From contig LGRX02035461.1 in the NCBI GenBank assembly GCA_001247695.2, positions 1-64,000 on the forward strand: a stretch of 64,000 nucleotides of DNA, written 5' to 3'. Within the stretch, counting starts at the first letter, position 1. The number at the start of each line of letters is the position of its first letter. Positions 12,701 to 23,856 of this stretch are shown piece after piece. The stretch comes from Cymbomonas tetramitiformis (Eukaryota; Chlorophyta; Pyramimonadophyceae; Pyramimonadales; Pyramimonadaceae). The position numbers and the translations under genes were made by a program. The notes under the pieces are model-generated. The model was not told where the DNA came from. It saw only the letters and a program-made list of their open reading frames with translations, and made no database searches.

Positions 12701-14406
12701 AGTGGACGTGGTGCGCAGTCGCAGCACAATACTACGCGGGGCGTTCCCGTTGGCCGCCACACCGCACTCTGCGCCATCTGTTGCGATACAACCCTCGTCT
12801 GCCGGCAGCGCCACGGCATGCGCTGCAATGCCAGAAAAGTTGTGCAAGGAGTGGTCCACATACATGAGCTTCGGAGCGGAGTCGATGGAAGTAGGTGAAG
12901 CGGCAATGCGCGATGCGTGTTGACTCATAAATAAGGAGGCAGAGGATGGTGGCAGGCCTTCAGAGGCCCAATCAAAGTCTCTGAGCCCATCCCAATTGCT
13001 CCCACGGGCCGGGGGTGATGACGAGGAGATGCCATAGAACCCGTAGAACCCGTAGAAGTCATTTGCCGGCATAGGAGGTGGGAAGGGCTTGACGAGGTTG
13101 CGGGTGGCATTGCTGGGTGTGGTGGCACACAGGGTCGTGCCAAGCCTCTTCAATGCAAGGCTCCAAGAATTACTGTTGCACCCGGCAGAGGCCTTCACCC
13201 GCACAAAGAGGCTATCACCTGCCACGCTGGTGTACGCACCACCATAGTCTTGCCCTACTTGAGTGTATCCCGTGTTCTGGTAGATGAACTCGTAAGCCCC
13301 GATGGCGGTGCCACAATCACAATTTCGTTGACTGGCACCGTGGTAGTAATAGAACTGCCCACACTGACCCCGGTGGCACGCGCTGTACACAGAACGGCAT
13401 GCGGCTAGTGCAATGGCTTCATCGGATCTGGCAGCCGTTGCTGAGTCAAAGCACCCTCCAGCCCCATTGGCATACGTGCCGGGAAGCAACGATACCAGGA
13501 ATGGACATGCTTTCTTGCATACATACCCATTGGCGCGCGCCTGGTTCACATTCCAAGTGCTGCCCTGGCAGTTTGTCCTCCAGATGTCATTCCAGGATCC
13601 ATCTGATCTTAACTCGAGGCAGTCTTCTCCTCCACAGCAGTCATTGGGTTCACCCCCGCCCCATCGGCTGTAGTCCCAGGAGGTGCCATCCGACCACTCC
13701 CATCGGCCTTCAGATGACAGGTCGTGGCCTCCGATCCAGGTGAATGACCGGCGTCCGCTAAGCGCCTGCACGAAACTGTTTTCCCCGGTTGAGTGTATGC
13801 TCGCAAGATCTCCCCCGTACGATCGGCAGATGTCACGCGCCCGGGACCAATACGTGGTTCCAGAAAAATAACGGTAACAGCTTGTGCCATAACTGCTCCA
13901 TCCGCTTGCACAGCTGGCACAACTTGACGACCCAGACGTCGACCTGCCCAACACAGCGTCTGTATCTGTCCTTTGAGGTTTGCCTTTGAACAGTGAACGA
14001 GCGTATTCTGGGGGGCTTTGGACGCTGCCTGTCGCCTCACCTGAAGATGCTGATATACCCAATGCCTGAGATGACATCCTACCGTTATCACCAACGTACA
14101 TGACGGAACCCTTCAGGGCCTCCACTGCAGGGAAATGGATGCGGTCAGCGCGGTGATACGCCACTTTCCTCCACTCGCCCGCGGCCGCGCTCCACGTGTT
14201 GCACCCGGCGCGACCCCCAGAGCTGGCATGCGCGAGCCCGAGGGCGCGCCAGCTGAGGCGGCCCTCGCACTTGGTGTAGAAGTGGCGCACGTCCATCAGC
14301 TGCAGGCTCACCGCGCTGCCCGGGGCGAACCCCACGCTGCGCCCCCGCACGTTGTACCAGAAGGCACCGTTGTGCTCCGCCGCCGCCGCCTCGCTGTGCG
14401 TCTTCC
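9797..14406 (-). CDS. Modular lectin-like surface protein, C-terminal part of split gene
   Basis: A single 4.6 kb open frame with no intron, ending at 9797. In order (minus strand) it shows these modules. A C-type lectin-like domain lies at about 13920-13505, with WIGG, WEWSDGT, the sugar-binding EPND motif and WND. Next are a cysteine-rich stretch, then FYG tripeptides (13060-13030), then a LamG/concanavalin-like module (about 12735-12310, HHVAVTYDG and YVDG motifs). More FYG motifs follow near 12200 and 12040, then a cysteine-containing module (about 11900-11300). A Pro/Thr/Ala mucin-like linker (about 11235-10850) precedes a C-terminal Ig-like module (about 10130-9880). The first codons run straight into the mobile block at 14407, and the frame joins that of 17547-20565. 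Likely an extracellular or cell-surface glycan-binding protein; this is inferred from domains. Confidence 0.8.
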
Positions 14407-14811
14407 AAAATTATCGGCACTATAATTTCGGTTATTCGAAGGTAGCAGAGTACACCCCCCCCCGGCGATGTCGCCTGGGATTTTTTGTGGCATCAGATTT
14501 TCTGTGCGACAGATCCCGTAGCGACGAGTGGGCGCGACAGTCGTGTCGCCCGCGACGGGTTCGGACGGAGACCCGTCACCGTGTGTCAGTTGGCCCGCAT
14601 CAGATGCCCGAGTCATTTGAGACACTTGCTTGATCTGTTTTGGGATTTCAAACTGACACTTTCCGATCGGCCGCCACGTGGCCCGATCGAGCCTCGGCCA
14701 ACTGCCGAGAGCTGTGCGACAGTGCTTAAAACAGTTTCACTAGGATCAGTGAAACAGTTTTCTCACTTCGAGCCCACACGTGCCAAAAGCACGGTTCTTG
14801 CTCTTTTTTCT

Positions 14812-15021
14812 TTTTTCACCGGCCACTCCTTCCGCCGTGGCGGGGCCACCGCTGCCTTCAGGTTGCAGGTGCAGGACGCCCTGATTCAGGCCCACGGTGA
14901 CTGGGCCTCCGAGTGCTACAAGCTGTACTGCGACATGGACGCCGCACAGCAGCTGATCCTCCCCTCGGCAATGGCTTCTGGCGCTGCAGCCGCCACCCGC
15001 GCCTTCGAGGGGCGAGCCTGA
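14812..15021 (+). pseudogene. Tyrosine recombinase, C-terminal fragment
   Basis: About 70 codons remain, ending at TGA 15019-15021. Visible are the HxxR box (GHSFRRGGAT), then AHGDW and the tyrosine segment CYKLYCD. These match the order and spacing of the catalytic H-x-x-R, H/W and Y of the tyrosine-recombinase family found in DIRS, Ngaro and Crypton elements. The N-terminal domain and first catalytic Arg are missing; upstream sequence is the shared unit start, so this is an internal deletion derivative. It must have moved using an enzyme supplied in trans. Confidence 0.75.
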
Positions 15022-15099
15022 TCGGTACGTACCCGCTCCCTCCCGGCCCTCCCGCCCCTCTCTCTCTCTCTTGCCGATGGGTTGGGTGTTGTGGTCTCA

Positions 15100-15480
15100 G
15101 TTGCAGTGCTTCCCTAGCAGCAGGAACCTAGGCGTGCCTCTGGTGTACTCCGGTGTCTGGATAGGCCCTACTGTGGGCTGTACCTAGGCTTGCCTCCGCT
15201 GTACTCCGGTGCCTAGTTAGGCCCTATTGTGGGCTGTTGTGCTGCTTAAGGGGGTCCCAAGCAGCAGTGACCCAGACTCCGGTAGAGTGTACCGCTGGGT
15301 GTACCGGGGTTTGGTTAGGCCCTACTGTGGGCTGATGTGCTGGTTTTGGGGACTCGGGTCCCAAGCAGCAGTGACCCAAACTCCCGGTGTACCGCTGGGT
15401 GCTTACCTCCGGGGGTTTGGTTAGGCCCTATTGTGGGCTGATGTGCTGGATTTGGGGACCCGGAGCCTAGGGGCCTCGTG
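15100..15480. repeat. Imperfect ~105-bp minisatellite inside unit 1
   Basis: The phrase GGTTAGGCCCTA(C/T)TGTGGGCTG recurs near 15160, 15215, 15315 and 15420, with CCAAGCAGCAGTGACCCA and GTACCGCTGGGTG between. It lies between the recombinase fragment and the shared 3' part of the unit. Confidence 0.75.
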
Positions 15481-15880
15481 CGGTACCGCTGGGTGCCTGC
15501 TCCTAGTTGGGTGAGAGGAAGCTTCTTTGTCCCCCAGGTCTTGGCTGAAGCCTGAAGCCTGAAGCCTGAAGCCTGGAGCCCAGCAGCTGCCGAGCAGCTG
15601 CACAGAAGCTTCCTTGTGTCACCACTGCTTAGAGCCACAGTTCAGACACTTGGCTAGTTGTGAGATTGAGAGATGAGACAGACTCGAGAGTTGTTGGTAC
15701 AGAGACACAGAGACATGGGACCCCTGCCTGATGGCTGACTAGCAGCCCGCTGTGACCAGGAGTACTGGAACACATCTCCGCAGACGGTATATCAATATTT
15801 GATTTGTATATAAAACATTGCTATTCCCATGTGTGTTGTGATTGTGCCTTGGTGTACCTGCTTCCTGGCAAGAATAATCC

Positions 15881-16713
15881 AAAATTATCGGCACTATAAT
15901 TTCGGTTATTCGAAGGTAGCAGAGTACACCCCCCCCGTCGATGTCGCCTGGGATTTTTTGTGGCATCAGATTTTCTGTGCGACAGATCCCGTAGCGACGA
16001 GTGGGCGCGACAGTCGTGTCGCCCGCGACGGGTTCGGACGGAGACCCGTCACCGTGTGTCAGTTGGCCCGCATCAGATGCCCGAGTCATTTGAGACACTT
16101 GCTTGATCTGTTTTGGGATTTCAAACTGACACTTTCCGATCGGCCGCCACGTGGCCCGATCGAGCCTCGGCCAACTGCCGAGAGCTGTGCGACAGTGCTT
16201 AAAACAGTTTCACTAGGATCAGTGAAACAGTTTTCTCACTTCGAGCCCACACGTGCCAAAAGCACGGTTCTTGCTCTTTTTTCTCCCGCCATCCCTCCCT
16301 GGTCCTGTTGTGTGACTCTGGGTTTGAGCGTGGTGGGGTTTGGGTGAGAGGAAGCTTCTTTGTCCCCCAGGTCTTGGCTGAAGCCTGAAGCCTGAAGCCT
16401 GAAGCCTGGAGCCCAGCAGCTGCCGAGCAGCTGCACAGAAGCTTCCTTGTGTCACCACTGCTTAGAGCCACAGTTCAGACACTTGGCTAGTTGTGAGATT
16501 GAGAGATGAGACAGACTCGAGAGTTGTTGGTACAGAGACACAGAGACATGGGACCCCTGCCTGATGGCTGACTAGCAGACCGCTGTGACCAGGAGTACTG
16601 GAACACATCTCCGCAGACGGTATATCAATATTTGATTTGTATATAAAACATTGCTATTCCCATGTGTGTTGTGATTGTGCCTTGGTGTACCTGCTTCCTG
16701 GCAAGAATAATCC
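15881..16713 (+). mobile_element. Tyrosine-recombinase element, unit 2 (833 bp, non-coding)
   Basis: Nearly identical to unit 3 and to the two ends of unit 1. It starts AAAATTATCGGCACTATAAT and ends with AATAATCC. It contains a 7-bp-period run (CCTGAAG)n near 16380-16410. The open frames through it, on both strands, are duplicated along with the DNA and show no domain; I do not call them genes. Confidence 0.8.
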
Positions 16714-17546
16714 AAAATTATCGGCACTATAATTTCGGTTATTCGAAGGTAGCAGAGTACACCCCCCCCGTCGATGTCGCCTGGGATTTTTTGTGGCATC
16801 AGATTTTCTGTGCGACAGATCCCGTAGCGACGAGTGGGCGCGACAGTCGTGTCGCCCGCGACGGGTTCGGACGGAGACCCGTCACCGTGTGTCAGTTTGC
16901 CCGCATCAGATGCCCGAGTCATTTGAGACACTTGCTTGATCTGTTTTGGGATTTCAAACTGACACTTTCCGATCGGCCGCCACGTGGCCCGATCGAGCCT
17001 CGGCCACCTGCCGAGAGCTGTGCGACAGTGCTTAAAACAGTTTCACTAGGATCAGTGAAACAGTTTTCTCACTTCGAGCCCACACGTGCCAAAAGCACGG
17101 TTCTTGCTCTTTTTTCTCCCGCCATCCCTCCCTGGTCCTGTTGTGTGACTCTGGGTTTGAGCGTGGTGGGGTTTGGGTGAGAGGAAGCTTCTTTGTCCCC
17201 CAGGTCTTGGCTGAAGCCTGAAGCCTGAAGCCTGAAGCCTGGAGCCCAACAGCTGCCGAGCAGCTGCACAGAAGCTTCCTTGTGTCACCACTGCTTAGAG
17301 CCACAGTTCAGACACTTGGCTAGTTGTGAGATTGAGAGATGAGACAGACTCGAGAGTTGTTGGTACAGAGACACAGAGACATGGGACCCCTGCCTGATGG
17401 CTGACTAGCAGACCGCTGTGACCAGGAGTACTGGAACACATCTCCGCAGACGGTATATCAATATTTGATTTGTATATAAAACATTGCTATTCCCATGTGT
17501 GTTGTGATTGTGCCTTGGTGTACCTGCTTCCTGGCAAGAATAACCC
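16714..17546 (+). mobile_element. Tyrosine-recombinase element, unit 3 (833 bp, non-coding)
   Basis: A third head-to-tail copy, exactly 833 bp like unit 2, with only a few substitutions. Its end reads AATAACCC instead of AATAATCC, and the gene resumes with GCAGCACC at 17547. The tandem arrangement is what successive recombinase-mediated integration of circles at the same core site would give. Confidence 0.8.
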
Positions 17547-20500
17547 GCAGCACCTCCGCGCGCCTGCCAGCCGCCAGAAGCAGCAGAGCGCTCTTCGAGT
17601 CCACACTTCCCCTCGCAGCCAATAGGATGTGCTCGCCCTCACAGTTGGCGAAGTAGTACTGGCCGCCAGCTGCAGCATCAAGGGAATCGAGGCCGTCGTA
17701 GCACAACTCCCAGCCGCCGCCTGTGACCACCTCCTCCGGCACCTCCCGCTGCACACCGTGGGGATAGTAATAGGACCCTGCGGACCCCTCTCCCTCTGCG
17801 CCACTCCGGCGGCCTCCCCGGTACAGGCTCCCGGCACGCGACATGGGATCCTCCGCGGACCCTCCTCGGCTCTTCCCAGCTGTCGCCGCCACGTCATCCG
17901 CCAGCTGCTCAGCACGCACGATGAGCTGGCGAGTGAGGTCGTGCACGTCACTGTGCTGGGCGTCGCCGTGGAGGGAGGGGGAGGGGGAGGGGGAGGAGGC
18001 CTTGGCGCCGCCCAGCCCAATGAAGAGCTCTTTGAAGGGGGAGTTCGCTGCCAGCGCCGCCGCCGCCGCCGCCGCTCTGCGGTCCTGAGCGTGGCGGCGT
18101 GCAGCTTGGCGTCGGTCCCAGCGGTGATGCGATACGGACGGGTGGGGCGCCAATGTGTGCGCCTGCGTCGACGCCGCTGCCTCGGAGTCCGCGTCGCCCA
18201 CGCCGCCGCGGTGGTCATCGGCGCCATCAGAGGAGCCCGGCGCGGCGCACCAGGGGGAGGCGCTGAGGTCGGACTGCGGCACGTGTGCTAGCTCGGGGCC
18301 GGCAGACAGCCCCACCACCAGCTCCGCAGCGCGCGCCTCCCAGCTACCGGCCCACGCCAGCCGGATGCGCCCGGTGCCCAGGTGCAGCGCCGCCTGCGCA
18401 GTAAACCCACCGAGCCCCTCGCGGCCGTCTCCTGGCAGCTGCCACGTCACCAGCAGGCGCGCCTCGGCGGTGCTGGGGTCCACCTCCTCGTGCCAGCAGG
18501 CCACTCCTGCCGGCACCTCGGCCGCCGCCACGAGCAGCGCGCTGATGCCGGGCGTGGCGAGGTGGGCATCAAGCGCTCCCAGCGGCGGCCGCGTGGCAGC
18601 TGCTCCCGCGCCGAATATGAGCCGGCCGCTCGCCTCCACGCGCAGCTCGGCGTAGGCCTGGCCGAAGAAGTGAAAGGGGGCGCTGAGCTGGACGCTCTGG
18701 CTGAACACGCCGTCGCCATCGAAGTCCACGTGGGTTGCGCCCGGAGAGGCTGCGGGCAAGGCTGGGGCGCCCGCCGGGAGGTTGTCCTCAAGGCACGCCT
18801 GGTAGGTGGTTACGCCTCGTGGCGCGAACACCAGAGTCCTGCCGGCTAGATCGAAAGGGGTGGCAGGGGTGAAGCGCTGGGTGGGCGCGGACAGGGCGGG
18901 GGAGGCGGGCAGGGCGGCAGCCGCGGCGGTCTCTTCGGGATCGAGGTGCGGCCTCAGCGCGCGGGCAGGGAGACCCTCGCGCAGCTGCCTCTCCCGGCGC
19001 TCTTCTGCAGCTCCCCCCTGCGGCGCGGCTGCCCGGGCCGTGCCCCCCGTGGCAGCGCCGAGGCCGGCGATGAGGGGGGGGGCTGCAGGTGTGGCCAGAG
19101 ATGTGGCGGCGTGTAAGGAATGTGCAGGAGGGCTGGAAGAGGGGGGCGCAAGGGCGTGCGCGTCGATGTTTGGTGGAACCGGAAGGCCGTAGAATTCCTC
19201 GAGGCCGTAGAAGTCACCCACACCGTAGAAAGGCATATCCGCCGCCGCGCCAGTGGTGGGAGGGGAAGGTGGAGAGGAGGGCAGGCGGGTGAGCTCAGTG
19301 GCGCTGCCTTCGAGGGAAGTGTCCGCCGCGTCCAGGACGGAGAGGTCTCCTGTCACAAACACTGTATACTCCCAGCCAGCAGCCGCCTGCACCACGTCGT
19401 GCCCGGCCATCACGCGCACGGGGGTGTATCGTGTTGTTGTAGTTCCATCCCCCAGCTGCCCGAACCTGTTCCTGCCAGTTGAGAACGCCTCCCCGCCTGA
19501 TGTCATAAACACTGTATACTCCCAGCTAGCAGCCGCCTGCACCACGTCGTGCCCGGCCATCACGCGCACGGGGGTGTATCGCTGTGTTGTAGTTCCATCC
19601 CCCAGCTGCCCGTACGCGTTATAGCCAGTTGAGAACGCCTCCCCGCCTGATGTCACAAACACTGTATGCCCTGCGTCAGCAGCGGCCGCCTGCACCACAT
19701 CGTACCCGGCCATCACACGCACGGGGGTGTATCGGCGTGTTGCAGTTCCATCCCCCAGCTGCCCGAACCTGTTCGAGCCAGTTGAGAACGCCTCCCCGCC
19801 TGATGTCATAAACACTGTATGATCTCCGCCAGCAGCGGCCTGCACCACATCGTGCCCGGCCATCACACGCACGGGGGTGTATCGGCGTGTTGCAGTTCCA
19901 TCCCCCAGCTGCCCTTGCCCGTTCGAGCCAGTTGAGAACGCCTCCCCGCCTGATGTCACAAACACTGTATGCCCTGCGCCAGCAGCCGCCTGCACCACAT
20001 CGTGCCCGGCCATCACGCGCACGGGGGTGTATCGTGTTGTTGTAGTTCCATCCCCCAGCTGCCCGAACCAGTTAACGCCAGTTGAGAACGCCTCCCTGCC
20101 TGTGGCGGAGGAGGTGGAGGCACTCCTGGTGGGTGTCGCCGCTCCCTTTGCCGTACCCCAGGCAGGGGTTACGCCACTCCCCCGCTGCTGCAGCCTCCGC
20201 CGCTCCGCCTGAGGCGCATTCCCCTCTGCACGGCCCAAGGCCCCAGCTGCAGCGGACCCCAGCTCGTCCAGCGCCACCTCCGCCACGCTCACCACGCGCG
20301 CCGCCAGCCTGGCATGCGCCTGCGCACCCTCCGCACCCGTGCTGCGCAGGATGTTGCCCTGGAGCACCTGGGCCACCGCGCTCTCCACCCACCTCGCCGT
20401 GCCCAGCGCCAGCTCCGACAGCTTCTGGCTCACGGCAGCAGTCGTCCTGGCACCCCGCGCAGCCGGCACCCCCCACTCCTCCCCGCGCCAGACTGAGTGA

Positions 20501-20565
20501 GCGCTCATGTGCCGCACCTGGTCACGCGTGCCCTTGCAACCCCTCGCACGGTCAGCGCTCGACAC
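17547..20565 (-). CDS. RCC1-repeat and nidogen-like surface protein, N-terminal part of split gene
   Basis: An intronless frame of about 1,000 codons. The first ATG is at 20508; the frame is open a little further upstream, so an upstream exon or signal peptide may be missing. It starts with an Ala-rich helical region. Five nearly identical 50-residue RCC1/BNR repeats (20104-19355) share a GQLGDGT...YTPVRVMAGHDVVQAAA pattern. Then come three FYG tripeptides (near 19230-19180) and Ala/Pro-rich linkers. A nidogen-like module follows (about 18850-18300: TYQACLEDNLP, VDFDGDG, FHFFG, SGRLIFG), then a low-complexity His/Ser/Ala stretch. The frame then reads into the mobile block, where it would add about 29 element-encoded residues before a stop at 17458. 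It is in frame with 9797-14406. Confidence 0.8.
19355..20104 (-). repeat. Five tandem 150-bp RCC1-coding repeats
   Basis: The phrase GAGAACGCCTCC recurs at 19481, 19631, 19784, 19934 and 20084, a period of 150 bp with one 153-bp step. All copies keep the reading frame. Identity is very high between units, pointing to recent unequal exchange or gene conversion within an expressed propeller-type repeat. Confidence 0.9.
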
Positions 20566-23500
20566 TTAAGACTGTAGGGCGCAGTTATGTCATCCTGGGG
20601 ACCAGAAACTCCGTTTCCGTCTTCCGTCAGATTTGCCACGTAGTGCCGTAAACTCTTCGTGGATTAAACGATGCTTTGGGATGGTGGTTTGAGTGACTAT
20701 CGGCGAGAGAGCCCGCGGTGCGGTGTTCTCTACGATGCCTGAGATGACCGGGCAGCGAGCTGTGTCGACTGTGATGTGGAGAGGCTGCTTCAGGCAGTAC
20801 TCTGGGTAGCAGTGTGACTCGGCACTTGGCTGCTGTGAGCGCGTTCCCACAGTTGAACATGGCTTGGTAGGTGGCCTCTCGACATGTATATGGCAGAAGG
20901 ACTTCTCCGACGAGCAGTACTGCGCGCGTGTGCGAGCCCTGCTGGGGCGTTCAACCGGTCACTGCGGACGGCGGAGTCGCCCTCTGGCCGCGCCTCGCGC
21001 GAGCAAGCCCTCGCGCAGAGTCGCCCTTGGGGGGCGGACATGCATGCGCCGCCTTGTGGGAGGCTCCAACCACTGCCCGGCACGTAAAGGACCGCAAGGT
21101 CCATTCTGCGAGGCGCACCTGCCACCCTGCTCAGCGCCTCCTGAGACTCGTCCAGGCTGGCCCTCCTCCGCGCGCCGATCCGCTCCTCCTCCGGCACCAG
21201 GCTCGGCTGCCTCGCCCTCCTGTGTCTTCATTTCACCAGCAAGCAGCCAGCCTTGAGCGCAAGCCTAGCTGGCGGAGCAAACATGATATGCGATGGGTGG
21301 CGACGAGAGGACCTCGGGGTTCCTTTTCAGTGTATCGCTTAGATCACTAAGTGCGGACTGTGCTTATGGCCCCTGCTTCTCCTCAAAATCAAGGAACGGC
21401 ATAGCCAACGGTGGACTATGTCGCCGGCGGCAAGAGCATCGCGCCTCGCCTCTTCGCCCTGCGCGAGGGCCGCGCCCTGGGAGGACTCGGGCAGACGCAC
21501 CTCGCCTCGTGCGGTGTCAGCCACGGCCCAAGGGGCCGCCTCGTCGTCGTTTGCCGCCCGCGGAGAACGTACCTCGACGTCGGCACCTCCTCCTGTGAAT
21601 CCATATGACAGCAGCGGCAAGAGTCACTTTGGGTGCGATCGTGTTGTGTGTTCCGTGGCCAGCGTGACGTCGGGTGATGAGGGCAGGAGCCCATCTCGCC
21701 ACGTCAGATAGCTAACTCTTAGGCGCACAGTAGCTTTGAGCTTTACAGGACCGCGGCACTGGCAAGCGCGTTAAAGGGACAGTTGGGAAATTGACCTGCA
21801 ACGGCAATTTCACTGCTGTGTGCCTCGTGTGCACCGACAGATTCGGCATCAAAGCTTATTGCCAACGGCTGTGCCGCACATCCAGATAGGGATGCAGTGA
21901 TGGCGATGGCCATCAGAAATATACAAGCAGAAGGACGGCCGGCATGCCTGTGGATGTGGCAGTTAGAGGAGTGGTCAGCGACAGGATCATACACTTTTCA
22001 CACTGCCCACAAAGAGCTCGAGCGTGTATACTTGAAAAGACAGCGCTCCACTCTAACTCTCAATAGGGGTTGTTTCGAAATAACACGCAGCACGGGTGTC
22101 AGTTTTTGACGTCCCTTACGGCAGGTGTTGACATCTAAAAGGAACGAGAAGTCCAAGCGCGCGTAAAAAACCAGAGACTTATTCTTTGAGGCGAGAACGG
22201 CCAAAAGTCGTGCGCGTTTTACAAGCGGAGTCACTCCGGGGAGTCCTAAGAGCAGAGGATGTAGAGCTACTAAGTTACGAAATACACGACGTACTATTGG
22301 AGAAAGGGAAAACAGCACTTCAAGTAGTAAACACGGGCTATGGTTTCAAGGCTTGCATTCTCAGCCTGGCAGTGCCAAATAATTCCCTCGCCTGCGGAGC
22401 TTCTCAGCAACTCCAGTGCCATGAAGAAAGTGCTTCGGGCCACTTCAGCGCACGCCTTTATATCGTGGCATACAGCGCGCGTGACTGGAAGTTTCGCTCC
22501 GAATAAAACTCACTTACAAGTCCGGGCACACCGGCAGCGTATGTCAACGCTTGCCTCTTTCCGCGAAACAACGAAGGCACGTAGCACGATTTGTTCTCCA
22601 ATGTAATACGAGCAAAGTTGGTGTTCGCGTTTCAATATTGCTTACCAGAATTGACTATATTTTCAAGTCTGAGAAACCTTGCGTGCAATTAAGGGCGAAC
22701 AGGCAGGCACGACACCTGGCCCAAGAAGCTAGACAAGTCTCAGTCCCAGCTGCCATCGTACAGCGCCACCGCCAGGAAGTCGACGGTGCTCAAGAGGCTC
22801 GCAAACTCTAGTGGAGTCTACGATTTGTATTCCCGTATCTCAGTCCGTTATCCCAAGCTTACTATCAAGTATGAAGGCGTCCCGCGTTCCGCACGTCCTC
22901 CCTCTTTGAGTACACGAGCACGTTACCACTCGAGCACTGCAAGAGAGCGTGACGACAAGAGGCTTCCTGTTTTTGAAAGTCCGAGTCCGCCTGTGCTCGG
23001 AGTTTGGGTTTCCATGACATCCGATGCGTTTAATAAGCCGCTTAAAATCATACCTAGTTTATGATGGAAGGAATTCGTGTCGCACAACTCGTTCGTCGCA
23101 ATCAATAGGAGGTTTTCAGCCGAGCCCTATCGTATGCTAGAAACAATCACTCTACAAGCCGTGACACGCCTCGGTAGGGCTGGATGATGGCTATAAGAAG
23201 CTTCCTCGCGGTACAGTAGGCTTTTTTCAAGTTCATGAACCTTTAACCTGCGATACGCGCGATACCGAGCTCCGCGATACCCTCGACTCTCAACTCTGGG
23301 GGCCAGAGGTTGGCAGCGCGCGACGCGATCGCATGCTGGCGCTGATGAAGGGGCATGCGATGGGCATGCGATGGGCTGCCCGTGCCCTTTCGCTTTGGAC
23401 TTTCGTTTGGACCCCGCCTGCGCTGGTAGCCGAGCGGAGGGGCGATTTGGCTTCTCGCGTCGGGGTAAATTGATGTCTAACTAGTTTTCTCGAGCGCTCA

Positions 23501-23622
23501 ATTGAATTCCCTCCGAGACTTCCGGAACGGGAACCTTTCCTAAAACGCCAAGTGCGAGTACTCGTGTTTTTCTGAACAACGAACCGAACCCTCTGAGGCT
23601 TTAGTATACGCAAAACCTCTAG
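20566..23622. other. Upstream region of the large gene, no supported gene
   Basis: The part 20860-21700 is GC-rich with long open frames on both strands, none with a recognisable domain. It could hold upstream exons of the minus-strand gene. A minus-strand frame at 21994-21743 has a hydrophobic stretch ending SLSGC; I treat this as chance. From 21700 to 23600 composition is even and I see no domain. Confidence 0.35.
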
Positions 23623-23629
23623 GTGACAG

Positions 23630-23856
23630 GGTTCTCGGATATCTTTATGAGCTGGTCAAGGGCTTCTTCCCGTGACAAGGGCAACGCCGACACCGTTGAC
23701 GGGTATGTTAGTCGCTGCAAGGATGCAGAGGTGGTGCCGCTCTCCGAGTTCTGTCAAGCGCTACAAGACGGACTGGATGACCTGCGTTTCAAGCGAGGTC
23801 GAAAGATAGGGGCGGAAGACTTGGAGTTGTTGAGCGAATACATGCCTTATCGCGCG
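23630..23856 (+). CDS. Leucine-rich-repeat gene, 5' exon
   Basis: An open exon bounded by GGTGACAG on the left and the donor GTGAGT at 23857. An in-frame ATG is at 23647, which may be the start if the left boundary is not a splice site. It encodes a helical segment (YVSRCKDAEVVPLSEF... then AEDLELLSEYMPYRA) of the kind that precedes the first repeat in ribonuclease-inhibitor-type LRR proteins. It ends in phase 0. The link to the downstream LRR exons is inferred from strand, phase and this resemblance. Confidence 0.5.

Larger units (their letters stand above)
14407..15880 (+). mobile_element. Tyrosine-recombinase element, unit 1 (1474 bp)
   Basis: Unit 1 shares its first ~400 bp and last ~360 bp with the two 833-bp units that follow, but has ~710 bp in the middle where those have ~59 bp. 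The extra part encodes the C-terminal end of a tyrosine recombinase and a GC-rich minisatellite. Boundary: the gene sequence ends GTCTTCC, then AAAATTATCGG starts the unit. The same AAAATTATCGG start follows AATAATCC at each internal junction. The arms ATAAT and ATTAT flank CCAAA at the junction, as at a recombinase core site. Confidence 0.75.

Noticed and set aside
15739..16931. Repeated minus-strand frame MSQMTRASDAG... in the 833-bp units
   Set aside because: It is copied with the repeat unit, overlaps plus-strand frames, has no domain and is terminated by unit boundaries.
21743..21994. Minus-strand peptide with hydrophobic stretch ending SLSGC, like a bacterial lipoprotein signal
   Set aside because: Eukaryotic context, short, no homologous body after the signal; most likely chance.
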